A stretch of 64,000 nt of DNA from contig NC_090323.1 in assembly GCF_040869045.1 (NCBI RefSeq), forward strand, positions 268,092,392 to 268,156,391, given 5' to 3'. This document shows, one piece after another, positions 23,522-34,015 of the stretch. A program made the translations under genes and the position numbers. A model generated the notes under the pieces. The model was not told the origin of the DNA. It was given only the letters and a program-made list of their open reading frames with translations, and did no database searches. This DNA comes from Eurosta solidaginis (taxonomy: Eukaryota > Arthropoda > Insecta > Diptera > Tephritidae). The stretch's first letter is position 1, and each line of letters begins with the position of its first letter.

Positions 23522-23976
23522 TTAATTGTAAAATAATTCGATGCAATCGCAAGCGAGGTTAGGCACTCCCAGACCACCCTCGGTCGCACTGTAGCTGCCC
23601 CGATCTTCCACATTGGGTCTCCAGGACAGTTTCTTGTCCAAAACAATCACCAAATATTTAACCCTATCAGAAAATACCAACGGTACCCCTCCAATCGAGG
23701 GAGTTCTGAAATCGGGCATCTTATATCTCCTTGTGAAAAGGATCAATTCCGTTTTCCCGGGTTGACCGCCAACATGATTCAGCCCACCTAGCCACAGTAT
23801 CCAGGTAGCCCATCGCGCAGGGTGCCCAGAAATTTGCCTCTGACTAGAATAGCGAGGTAGTATGCATAGGCAACCACCCGACAACCATTGTCTTCCAGCT
23901 CCACAAGAAGCTCGTTGACTACCACAACCCAGAGGAGAGGAGATAGGACACCCCCCTGTGGAGTGCCCCTGAACAC
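23522..23976 (-). pseudogene. LINE reverse transcriptase palm and thumb, catalytic YADD lost
   Basis: Starts with FRGTPQGGVLSPLLWVVVVN, a canonical RT block. The next motif reads VVAYAYYLAILV where active LINEs have YADDLA, so both catalytic aspartates are replaced. After a frame change near 23,810 it continues PGKTELILFTRRYK, VKYL and LDKKLSWRPNVEDR, the usual post-catalytic region. At least one frameshift plus the lost active site make this inactive. Confidence 0.8.
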
Positions 23977-24003
23977 CTTCCTCTTAATTATGGCCCCTCC
24001 CCT

Positions 24004-24347
24004 CTACGCTGCGACAATTCTGCCGCATAGAAGTTTGCTAATAAATTCAACCAGAACCGCCTCGACTCCTAAACCCACCAGAGCTCTTTCGATTGCCCCC
24101 GGTAACACATTGTTAAAAGCCCCCTCGATGTCTAGAAAGGCACCCAGAGCATACTCTTTGTGTTCTAGGGACCCCTCTATTTGCTTTACAATCGAATGGA
24201 GAGCCGTTTCCGTTGATCTGCCCTTGCAGTACGCATGCTGTGAAGCCGACAGTAACCCCCGAGGTATTCTTTCCCGTAGGTACAGGTCAATCAACCGCTC
24301 AAACGTCTTAAGAAACGAAGAGAGACTGATTGGCCTGAATTCCCTCC
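24004..24347 (-). pseudogene. LINE reverse transcriptase, N-terminal motifs
   Basis: The minus-strand frame reads EFRPISLSSFLKTFERLIDL, then YLRERIPRGLLSASQHAYCK, then GRSTETALHSIV and AFLDIEGAFNNV. These are RT motifs of non-LTR elements: RPISL, the Q/H-x-Y-x-KG-S block, and the first catalytic Asp in FLDIEGAF. The first ~20 residues lie upstream of the first Met because the copy is 5'-truncated. A frame break follows near 24,000. Confidence 0.8.
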
Positions 24348-24356
24348 TTTCATAGG

Positions 24357-25643
24357 AAAATCATGCAAAAACTTACGAATTTTTGGGGAAAGTGAATTTA
24401 TAAAATTTTGTTGACTCAGTTGCTTGCGCACTTAAATTCATTGGAAATAACAACACACCCAACACACAAATTTTGCATGCACACACTGGGTATGTATGTA
24501 CCTATGCGTGTTGGTGGCATATTCATGGACTGCGCTTTGGTGAATTTCGGTATTTATAGACGCCGCATCATTCGCAAATTCACAACTCGGTCAAACGGTC
24601 TTTGACTCCAACAAACATTTCATACTTATTGTTGTGTTGTGTTTGTGTTATTGGTGCATAACGCAATGCATCCGCTTAAGGCCCGTAAGCTAAAATATAT
24701 TTCGAAGTAATAAAGGCATAAGTGCAGGCACACGCTGTGATACAAAAGGCAGAGGAAGATGAAGTGCCCAAAAGCTGACAAACAACTTTAAGTCCCTCAG
24801 CTCATCTAAATGCAGCGTAATGTTCATCCGCTCGGTACGATGTGCTTAAGCATTATTGTTGTTATTTATTTTTGTGCATTTTGGCGATGTTTTTATGTTT
24901 ATAGCTAATGAAACATATATTTTTTGATTATATATACACTTATGTGCACAAAAATGGCAGCCATTTTTTTCTTTAATTATTCTTGTTAATTTATTAAGAC
25001 ACGTTACATTGAATTTTTCGACGAAGAGAATGAAATTAAAAAATTTAAAAAATTCTTACACCTTTTTAGAATTTGGAGTCAGTTTTGATGGGAAAGTGAG
25101 AACATTTTAGCATTAGTCACACAGACATGACCCTGACTGGATCGTTAGAACCAAAAGGAGTTTGATTTCGACAACGAATCAACAAGTACACAGATGACTG
25201 ACGAGTCAAACGCACTGTGTGTAGGCCCTACAAGATTGGCTTCCATTAACATTTAATTTTTTGAAAAGAAGAGAATATGGCAAAAATACTTTTAAATCAA
25301 TTTGATTTTTAAGAGTATTTAAACTTGTATTGGACTAGAAAACTCCATTAGAAATTCCAAATAAAAAGTTCTTGAAATTGGTTTGTATATTTTTTTTATT
25401 ATTTATAACTTATTTTTTTTTTAGTTAACGAAAGCAGAATAAACCTAATATTTTGTTTTGTTAAAAAATTTTGCTGTTATTTTTGTGCACACAGGTGTGC
25501 ATATTGCGGTATTTATAGGCATTTCGCGTAATTTTTAGCTTTTGTATTTTTGTAATATTAAAACTACCCATAGAACATATATCTATATACATATTTTACA
25601 TATATCGATATTGTTTTAGCTGCCATACATATTTCATATTTTA
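24357..25643. other. AT-rich non-coding stretch
   Basis: Nothing recognisable beyond simple AT-rich sequence. A short frame at 24,408-24,605 has no motif. Confidence 0.45.
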
Positions 25644-26288
25644 TTGTACGATTTCCGTGGACTTAGCTGAATGTTTTATAGTTAGAGAGCAAATGCACCC
25701 AAAATTAGCGTCAGAAAAGTTGCCAAGTAAATTTATAAATTTGTGGATTTCTTGCTTCAAATTAAAACAAAATAGATATGTTTATAGATGGACCAATTTA
25801 TAATATTTGTGTTTGCTGGGTTGAGCACATATGGTCAAAAATTAAAAAAAAAAACAGTTGTTGTTGTTTTTTCCCGACGCGTTTCGACGTTCTTTTTTCA
25901 AGTCATCATCTGGGGATTTCTTTAATGATAAATATGCAGAAATAATATACATATTAACATCTCTGAATAACAGCTGAGTAGACGCTGCTGATATTGTCAA
26001 AGTCTTCTTTCACACTAAATTTCAAAGAAGATGACGTGAAAAAAGAACGTCGAAACGCGTCGGGAAAAAACAACAACAACTGTTTTTTAATTTTTGACCA
26101 TATGTGCTCAACCCAGCAAACACAAATATTATAAATTGGTCCATCTATAAACATATCTATTTTGTTTTAATTTGAAGCAAGAAATCCACAAATTTATAAA
26201 TTTACTTGGCAACTTTTCTGACGCTAATTTTGGGTGCATTTGCTCTCTAACTATAAAACATTCAGCTAAGTCCACGGAAATCGTACAA
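25644..26288. repeat. Long near-perfect inverted repeat (two ~265-bp arms, ~116-bp loop)
   Basis: The left arm (25,644-25,910, starting TTGTACGATTTCCGTGG) is almost exactly the reverse complement of the right arm (26,027-26,288, ending CCACGGAAATCGTACAA). The main difference is the length of an A run (11 against 6). The loop holds no clear gene. The inner ends carry GAAACGCGTCGGG preceded by a possible GACGT/ACGTC stem, resembling a hammerhead-ribozyme core of Penelope-like elements. It could be a foldback or inverted pair of element ends, or a hairpin-RNA locus. No target duplication was seen. Confidence 0.85.
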
Positions 26289-27019
26289 ACATAAGATAGA
26301 TATATTTTCTATTTTATAATAGTTTTTTTTTGAACTCATGCTTATTTTTATAGTTTTCAATTTAGGCGTTGGCATAAAAATAGTTGCCGCGTCCTGTCCA
26401 TCCGTGACTTCATCATTGCGCGCTGACGGTTGATCGGTTACTTGCCAACAAAAACAGAAGAAAATTAATTAAAACGACATCAAAGAGCTAAGAAATTAAT
26501 TTATCTTTTATTATGATGATTTAATAAAATATTTTTATTTCAAATCTTCATGGTAGTGATGGCCAAGAAAGATTCGATGTGGTCATATTAAATCGTTCTT
26601 AAGATGGTCAGGCTAGTCCGGGAATGTTGTGTAGTGTTGCGCGGAATTCACCTCACTTCGAATGCGCTTAACATTACAAATATACATACAAACAAACGTT
26701 CATATTTAACTGACCCAGATAACCACCATGAGTTCATTCGCATTTGCCAAAATCGCCCAATATATTGATTCGTCATACCAACCAGCATTCGCGCGGATCA
26801 TATTGACAATATGTAGATCAATACAATAATTTGCTGACAAACCATTTTTCATTATTAAGTCATGCACTTCTAGTATGTAAACATTCATGTAAGTATGTAT
26901 GTGTAGGTTAAGAACTTTTGTATAAATAGAAATGAAATTCGTTAATAAAAATTAATCGCATTTAAACGCTTAACGCAGCGTTAAAAAACATTTTCGTTTT
27001 TTCGTTCAATTTATTACAG
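26289..27019. other. Non-coding, probably intronic to the candidate gene
   Basis: No gene or repeat was recognised. It ends in a T/C-rich tract and TTATTACAG, a good splice-acceptor context for the exon at 27,020. Confidence 0.4.
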
Positions 27020-27683
27020 GTGCTTATTATCGGATCGCACCGGTTCTATGTCCGATAAAGGACCATCAACATCGATAACTCACACCAACAGTTTGAGGGA
27101 GTGTCTTCTTCCCTACAAGAACTACAGCAATAAAGGTGATCGCAAACAATTATTAATACAATTTTTGTATGATGGAAATCAAAGCAGCATCAATTAAATT
27201 TCTACAGCATTAGATTTGTGAGAGTAATTTGGATCTTATATTTGGATTGGGTATCAAAGCAAAATATCTGACGAAACTCCGTACTTACAGAATCTTTTTG
27301 TGAAAAAATGTATCACTTAAAATACATATCAACACGAAAAATATGAATTATTACTATCCAGTTTTCGCAAATTAATAAAAAAAAATTAATAAATTGCATG
27401 AAATTAATACATCCTGATTAATGAACATAACTTGTAATTGCGTTAAATGAGTTTTCTCTTTTCTGTTACATTCGTAGGAGCTGCTAAACGCTCATTTACT
27501 TACTTTCACGTACTTTTTGGGATTTATGAACAGAACTTCCATTTTGTTTGTTTGTTGAATAATGAACAAGAAGAATTGGTAGCTGGCGAAAATTGTGTGC
27601 ACATTCCAGTAATCGAGCTCGAATCAGTGAATGCGCACGTCAAATCCAACCCAAAGGAAGTAGCACAAGAAGACATAATTTAA
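27020..27683 (+). CDS. Candidate host gene, last two exons (27,020-27,135 and 27,478-27,683), product unrecognised
   Basis: Exon 1 follows a pyrimidine tract plus ACAG and ends AAAG before GTGATC. It is 116 bp and fully open in one frame, with coding-like codon choice; the peptide includes SDRTGSMSDKGPSTSITHTN and LRECLLPYKNYSNK. One base is left over at its end. The next acceptor, TTCTGTTACATTCGTAG, is followed by an exon beginning with two bases that complete that codon (Gly). It then stays open through ENCVHIPVIELESVNAHVKS to a TAA at 27,681. The phase match and splice signals are the evidence. A weaker acceptor near 27,577 has the same phase. No domain was recognised; it could be the tail of a larger protein whose other exons lie upstream of the window's TE clutter. 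A chance pairing cannot be excluded. Confidence 0.45.
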
Positions 27684-28689
27684 TACTTTTAGCGCCTGAA
27701 AGCAGGCTATCTGTTTGGAGAAACAAAACAAGCAGATAACAAAGGACAAACAACAAGAGTTTAGCAGCTAACAAAATCAGCGGAAAGTCAAGGCATAACA
27801 AGAAAAAAAAAAAAAAATAGAACAAAAGAAAGAATTGAATAAACGCCAGGGAAGCTTCATAGCACCAGCTTAAGTAGCAACTAAAAACAGGAAAAAACTA
27901 GATTTACTGAAGGCAAATCAGTGTTTTGTTTACCAGCGAAAAGTGTCATAAAATACAACTTAAGTCACCAGAACTGTTTGTATGTCAGTGACTTTTAGTA
28001 CGGTGATGCTGCCGTCGGCTGCATTTAACTTTTGGCAGTAACTTGGAGTTATATTCATGGACACGAGGATGCGACGAAATGCAAAAGAAAAACAACACAA
28101 ATACATAAACAGGGATTGATAGCGAAAATATAACTACAATGATGGTACTTGATGCCAAATATAAAATATAAAAAGGGCAACTAAAACCAGAATACAAACA
28201 ATATATGTTATGTATAACCAACAAAAGTTAAACAAGGAAAGAAGCTTCCAAATAAAAGATGCTAAAAAAGTATTAACTTAAATTTAAAAAAATCAAACTC
28301 CATTCATAACAAACTTCTCTCTATAAATTCAGAATATTTCCCACCCATTATTTAAGGCCTTTTCTCCCATAATCAACAAAGAAGGATATGAAAGGGCCTG
28401 CACATTATTTTGATATATGCTTAACTAAGTTGGTAGGCTGAAAAAACTGGAAGAAATTGGCAGAAATAAATGTGGATATACAAAGGAGCAAAGGCACAAA
28501 ACATAGCAAGAAGCACAAAATAAATCGTTGTAAAAGCGTAGTGAAATAGGCCGCAGATAAAAAGTGAAGAAATTTCCTTTGCCTATTAGTCAAACGGAAA
28601 TAAATGTGCGAATATGTATAAATATTTGTTTTTTATAAAACTTGATCTGTGAGGAGATAAATCAAAAAAATAAAAATAAATACAACGAG
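27684..28689. other. Non-coding; possible 3' UTR then AT-rich sequence
   Basis: If the exons above are real, the 3' UTR starts here. AATAAA occurs in GAATTGAATAAACGCC near 27,838. Beyond that nothing was recognised. Confidence 0.35.
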
Positions 28690-29000
28690 CAATAACCTCC
28701 TAAGAGAATTAAGGCCGAGCTTCTCTTCCAACTTACGTCGTGCTTCCTTAATTTTTACTACAGATAGGCAGAACGGGAACTACATATGTTAAATATGACT
28801 CCAAACGGCAGATATACACTCGGAGTATTTGCTAAATTACTGGCGAGGAGCGTCCCTGCTTGGAAACACTGTTTTTTAATTAAAAAAAAAAAAAAAAAAA
28901 ATTACTTATACATTTTTGACGTTGCTTTGCCTGAGGGTTGAACCCAGGATTTTCTGTGTAGTAGGCGGAGCACGCTACTATCACACCTCGGCGGCCGCCA
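28690..29000 (-). mobile_element. tRNA-headed SINE, copy 2 (reverse orientation)
   Basis: On the minus strand: GGCGGCCGCCGAGGTGTG, TAGCGTGCTCCGCCTACTAC, a B-box-like CCTGGGTTCAACCCTC, an A/T homopolymer, AGGGACGCTCCTCGCC, CTCCGAGTGTATATCTGCC and AGAGAAGCTCGGCC. It is the same block order as copies 1 and 3. It is shorter than copy 3, lacking the GAAAACTCATCTGCC block, and ends at about ATAACCTCCTAAGAG rather than the GGCGCC end. Confidence 0.8.
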
Positions 29001-29337
29001 CAACACTGAATAGATAAATCAGACATACGATTTTAATCCTTAAGTCGGTTTTCACCACACTCTAGAATGAGGACAACTTAATGTCATTTAATAAAAATAT
29101 TCTTTATTCAGCCTTGAGCGTTACGTCCTTCAGTGTTAAGTGCCAAAAACTATGGCAGCTCATAACAGATAAAGTGACGCACAAAAGATATTAAGTATTT
29201 TTATGATAAATTGCTTAGTTACTTATCTGCACATGACAGTTTATCATAACAATAGCATTGGGACTGCCCTAAAGTCTGAGCGAGTTTATATTAAAATTTT
29301 TGTATTTGTACATTTTCGGTGAGAACAATTGCGGTAC
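29001..29337. other. Non-coding stretch
   Basis: Nothing recognised. Confidence 0.4.
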
Positions 29338-29380
29338 AAACAAGTAAGGAAGGCTAAGTGCGGGCCTTCCTTACTTGTTT
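29338..29380. repeat. Perfect 17-bp hairpin derived from the AACAAGTAAGGAAGGC repeat end
   Basis: AAACAAGTAAGGAAGGC at 29,338-29,354 and its exact reverse complement at 29,364-29,380 are separated by nine bases. The arm is the start of the dispersed family seen at 61,343 and, more diverged, at 5,393. It looks like two opposed element starts fused with loss of everything between. Confidence 0.8.
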
Positions 29381-29424
29381 AGTTAGCATTTCTTCACGAG
29401 AAAGACTGAAGACAAAAGTCAACG

Positions 29425-29500
29425 AACTGAGTACCTTATCAGTGCGGCTTCTGACCTGGTAAATATAATATCGATCAGATTTTTTAAATGCTCCAGATCC
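29425..29500 (+). pseudogene. Fragment of RTE-like LINE RT
   Basis: CCTTATCAGTGCGGCTTCTG, then ACCTGGT and ATCGATCAGATTTT, matches the RT segment of the LINE at about 58,173-58,225 (protein context PYQCGFRPGESTIDQIF) with scattered substitutions. It is a short isolated relic in the sense orientation. Confidence 0.7.
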
Positions 29501-32229
29501 TAAAGAAGACTAACAAATTATTCTTATCTACACACGAATTTGAAAGCAGACGATTCACTTTTCAAGAAACGGCGAAAGTTGCCTAGACCGTTAAGCGCCT
29601 ATTAATAAAAGTGATGTCTTCTAAAAATTCCAATTTCTGGCTTTTTGAAGCATTTATGTATGATAACTCAAAATAGCCTTATGCCGAATTCGTAAAACAT
29701 AATTGGCAGGAGCTAAAGAACTCGAATATGTACTCATAGTTACTCGTATCGGAACAATGCTACTCGTTACCGATAATTTTGCAGATACTATATGGTAAAA
29801 AATTGACAAACAGCAGACAAAAACGCGTCCATAAACAAAGAGCTTTGATAAAATTAAATTATTAAAGCAGACATTTTGGGGAAAGTCTTTGAAGTTCTAG
29901 GCGCTCCTTCACTCTGCTTTTGTGCATTTTTACATTCTGATCATACCAGCCTCAATGAAGATTGCATTGTGCCATTCCGGAAAAAAACTCCTTTAATATG
30001 TCGAGAACGCTCAAATAATACTTAGATTCGGCTGCCATTGAGCACAAGTTTACTAAGAGGGACCAGTATATATAGGCCGGGTTTATGATTATCTTGAAAG
30101 CATTTGGAATAAGGTATGCCCACACCGAACTTTTTATCAGGGAATAGAAGAACTTGATGTGCTCCAACAAACCCCGGATAGATTTTTTTATGTAGGCATC
30201 ACACAGAAAATTTGGCAAAGACTACGCAGGTCCCTTTCAGCATTTAATGAGAAATATGTAAAAGACGGGGCTAGGAAGGAGTATATTCCAGCCGGATTAG
30301 ACCTTTTGCTTAATAGTAAACATCATTTACGACGTCAACATTTAGTGAATCACTTTAAAGAGCAGCTTGGGGAAATGCATGCAAATGATTTCTGTTATCA
30401 ACGAAACAAACACGCAATTTCCGCTGTTAGTCATTTGACACAAAGTTTTTTTCTATTAAACGCTTTCGCGCCTCTAAAAACTTTTAATATCACAAATATC
30501 AACTGTCAAACAAAAAGCCTACATTCTTGGCATGCAATTTTTTCCAAAAATGTTGTTGCGTGCTAAACGTAAACTATTGCTAAAAAAACATACAAAATTG
30601 ACGGAAGAAAAGTTTACAGAAAGCTCATAAAAAAAAAAAGAAAATAAAAACATGAAACTGATAACTGATATACGAAAAAAGGAAAAAAGAGCACCAGAAA
30701 AAAGTTCAACAGTGAAAAACTTGGACGTGCGTCAAATCAACTTTGCTGTTGCGGCTGTGGTTGAAGACCTTGTGGCGCCGCGTGCGATACTGCGCCGAAG
30801 GCAGCCGGCGGCTACAAAACTAATCATGCTAAGAAATTTTTCATTTTTAGCTTAGTGTATGTACTTGTACTGCCCCAATTCCCTTGAACTGCTCATCCCT
30901 CCGTTCAATCATTACCACTAACCACCGCTACCACCAACAGCTTGTGTGCTTCCGTTGTGTCCTGCCTGCCTTAGCGTATACGTAACCAAGATTGTACATA
31001 GCTTACGAAGGCGTATGCTTACATATAGATGCATACAAATATTTTTACACACACATATGGACACATCAATCTGTGTAACCTTTTACTGTTATATTTTAAT
31101 ATTATTTTGTTTCATTTACTTTACTTCCTTTGCTTTTCATATTTTTCGCACTTTTTGCCTTGACTGATTTTAGTTCTTTGTTTAGCTTGCGGCATACAAG
31201 AAGTAAATCTAGAAGGCGGCATCTCAGGCACGACCAAAATCCCAGAACTAGACAACGACTGAGCATTAAGTAGTTGCTATAGCACAGTTAGAAGGCGTCA
31301 AAGATGAAGGTGGCGTTGCACGTATTTTTGGCGGTTAAGCGTTTAAGCTCGTTGAACGAACACACAAAATCACTAGACGAGCGTGCACACCAGCCGGCAG
31401 CAAACTGGCGTAGCCATTCATCATAGTCAACATGTTGTTGTAGGTTGGTGTGTGGCAGGGGTAGTGTCTAGTGGGTGGGTGGAGTGTTGTGTGTAATGTG
31501 GCGCCCTGTGGCGTGAGGTGCTTAGCAAATGTTTTTCGTTCTTTGGTAGGCGGTAATTGGTGTCGGCTAGAAGCGTAAACTTTTTCTTTAGAAATTAAGG
31601 TACGAAACCTTCGCCTTAAAGCCTTTGAAGGCACTGCTTTGAATATTAAAACTTTTTAGTTATTGTGATGCGTTAAAGTTCTTAGAAAATACTTAGTGGC
31701 AGACATCAAAATTTGGACTTAAAAAACTCTGCATTTTTGTGTGTGCATTCTTTGCAAGAATCATTAATAACAGTTAGTGAGTGACCGATGACCGTCAAAA
31801 TAAGCTGATTTTGTATTTTCACTAAATGATTTTGTATTTTCACTAAAAGCACTAAGAGGAAAATTGTAATGTTATATATAGGGCTAAAGATCCACGTCAG
31901 AATAGGGCCTCGAAATTGGTGAAAGAAATATGACCTTTTCTGAGTTTCGGCTAACCTTTTAACTGCCAAGCAAATTTTAGTTGTTGCCGTTCGAGTGGAA
32001 ACATAGAGATTATGGGTTCGCATTAGTATAATTATTATTAGTATTATTATAAGTAGCATTGTTTAAGTGTGGAGCCCACACTCGGTTTTGGTGGGATATG
32101 CAGCACAAAATGGTGAGAGCAGCACTGTTGTTTTTGTTTATGAGCGTGATACCGATACGACCCGTTGCGAACAGTCCTTTCTCGAATATTAATATTTCTA
32201 TTATTATTAGGTCTCAAGCTACTGCGATC
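29501..32229. other. Non-coding stretch with unrecognised short frames
   Basis: The longest frame, 30,159-30,566 (+, 135 aa), has no recognisable motif and no splice context that I could defend. A moderately GC-rich patch at 30,730-30,815 is unexplained. Nothing supported. Confidence 0.35.
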
Positions 32230-32640
32230 TGAATTTAGATCTACTATGCCTGAGCTATCAGCCTATTACAGTATGCGGAGGCTGTTAGTGTATCTGAGTA
32301 CCTCTTTAGGCTTTATACTTCATATCACGGGAGGATTTAGAGTCACGTTACCTAGATCGGCGAGTCTCTGCCTTCTCAGAGTGAGATCACAGAAGGCTTC
32401 TGGACTACAGAATGCTTCTACAAATAGCACCTTGCTTGACTAGGTAGTTTACCTTTATGTCCTTGCTGCCCGGGAACCAATAAAACCTTGTGTTTGGCTC
32501 CCAGAATACTCAGGACACGCAATTCTGCCTTGTTATTTGTCATAATTAGGATACTCCTGGAGCATAAGCCTCTCCGCAGACATTCTCTACCGCAAACTTC
32601 TATTGCATGGATTTCTGCCTTCAATAAAGTTGGGTAGAAT
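32230..32640 (-). pseudogene. LINE RNase H domain fragment
   Basis: The minus strand reads AEIHAIEVCGRECLRRGL, then SILIMTNNKAELRVLSILGA and LVPGQQGHKG. This matches the RNase H core of LINEs that carry one: AE-x-xAI, the TDSxAAL position (here TNNKAEL) and WVPGHxG. Downstream on the same strand, VEAFCSPEAFCDL resembles the following linker region. Motif substitutions and loss of frame show decay. It abuts the jockey-like LINE at 32,785 but belongs to a different element type, because jockey elements normally lack RNase H. Confidence 0.7.
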
Positions 32641-32917
32641 TCAATTGGTATCGGTTTCTTTTAGTTCCCTTCATAGCTATGAATTCAATATGTTCCTGTC
32701 TTAGCACACTCTGGAAAAATGTTGATGCCGCGGGACAGATTTTTTTAACTGCGTAACATTTTAGTTTGTCTCAAATTTATTAGTTGTTGTTGTTGTTGTA
32801 GCAGTGCTTCGCCCCACCTAACAGCCGCGACCGATCACAAATTGTTGTCGATATCCTCTAACGGGAGTCCAAGGAAACTTTCTGTTTTAACAGGGCTGCA
32901 CCATAATGAAAGGGGTC

Positions 32918-33408
32918 TTAGAGGCGTAGGTTCCACATTACAATTAAAGAGGTGGTTGCGGGGCATACATTATGTATGTCGGGGTTGATTCTGGATAGGT
33001 AAGAGTTTAACCTGTTACAGTATCCAGAACGAAGTTGAGCTAGAGTGACTCGCGTTTCCCTGGGGAGTATGCATTCCTCTTCCGCAAGTTTTGGGTACTG
33101 TTCTTTGAGTACTGGATTCACCGGGCAATTCCTGGCATAAATGTCCTACGCCTGTTTGTCGAGTTCACCAAGGACCTGCTCGTGGGGTTTTTGGCTTCAT
33201 ACGGCTGATTTCTCAGGTGCCGTATTTCTGCAAAATGCTTACGGAGATGACTCCTTAAGCCCCTAGGCGGTGTTGCCTCATCAATCAGATGTCTGTTGGG
33301 ATGCCCAGGTTTCTGGGTATTCAACAGGAACTGTTTGGTTAGCATCTCATTTCTCTCTCTGATGGGGAGTATTCTCGCCTCATTATGTAGATGGTGTTCT
33401 GGGGACAT
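32918..33408 (-). pseudogene. Jockey-like LINE ORF2 C-terminal region
   Basis: Two frames. 33,118-33,408 carries RNEMLTKQFLLNTQKPGHPN and HLIDEATPPRGLRSHLR. 32,918-33,121 carries EECILPRETRVTLAQLRSGY and CNRLNSYLSRINPDIHNVCP. TLAQLRSGYC-x-x-LNSYL and the following CPAC-like knuckle are hallmarks of insect jockey-type ORF2 ends. The second Cys of the knuckle is lost (CPATTS). Confidence 0.8.
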
Positions 33409-34015
33409 AAGAAGACAGCCCGTGGCGATTCTGAGAGCAGTATTTTGGCAGGCCTGTATCTTCTTCCAGTGGGTAGTTTTTAGGCTTGGCGACCATATAG
33501 GGGACGCGTAGCATGCAATCGGCTGGCCAATTGCTTTGTATGTGGTAATGAGCGTTTCTTTATCTTTTCCTCAGGTACTGCCAGCAAGGGATTTGAGGAT
33601 TTTATTACGGCTCTGGATTTTCGGAACAATTGCGGCTGCGTGCTCACCAAAATGTAGATCCTGATCAAACGTCACACCCAAGATTTTGGGGTGTAGGACA
33701 GTCGGTAGCGTAGTGCCATCGACGTGGATGTTCAAAATGGTCGACATTTGGGACGTTCATGTTGTAAATAAGGTCGCTCAGGATTTAGTCGGTGATAATG
33801 CCAGGTTTCGCGAGGCGAAAAAACTGAAGAGATCAGGGAGGTAGCCGTTTATTCTGTTGCAAAGCTCACCGATCTGTGGGCCTGGGCCTGTGGCCATTAT
33901 TGTGCAGTTATCGGCCTAGGAAACGATAGTAACTCCTTCTGGTGGCGAAGGTAGCTTAGATATGTAGGAATTAAACACAAGTGGGTATAGGACACCACCC
34001 TGTGGCATTGTTCAA
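33409..34015 (-). pseudogene. Jockey-like LINE RT palm, active site destroyed
   Basis: Minus-strand fragments include YISKLPSPPEGVTIVS followed by a stop, then ADNCTIMATGPGPQIGELCN, where an intact element has YADDCTIMATG. The tyrosine codon has become TAG and the second Asp has become Asn. Further on, LHPKILGVTFDQDLHFGEHA is the usual post-palm block. Confidence 0.7.

Larger units (their letters stand above)
22873..24347 (-). mobile_element. 5'-truncated LOA/R1-like LINE with (CCTAA)n tail and TSD
   Basis: A non-LTR retrotransposon fragment carrying the RT-to-C-terminal half of ORF2 on the minus strand. The 3' end is a short CCTAACCTAACCTAA tail (22,873-22,890). The 5' end is truncated inside the RT domain near 24,347. 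The 9-bp duplication TTTCATAGG on both sides shows that the truncated copy is one retroposition event. The coding sequence is broken into several frames, so it is dead. The clade assignment comes from the LDIEGAF-type RT, the RNase H-like remnant and the terminal Cys/His knuckle; LOA against R1 is not resolved. Confidence 0.85.

Noticed and set aside
23888..24355. 155-aa open frame on the plus strand
   Set aside because: Antisense shadow of the LINE RT on the minus strand, which shows real RT motifs.
30159..30566. 135-aa open frame, + strand
   Set aside because: No recognisable motif, no supporting splice context and AT-rich composition; kept only as a note.
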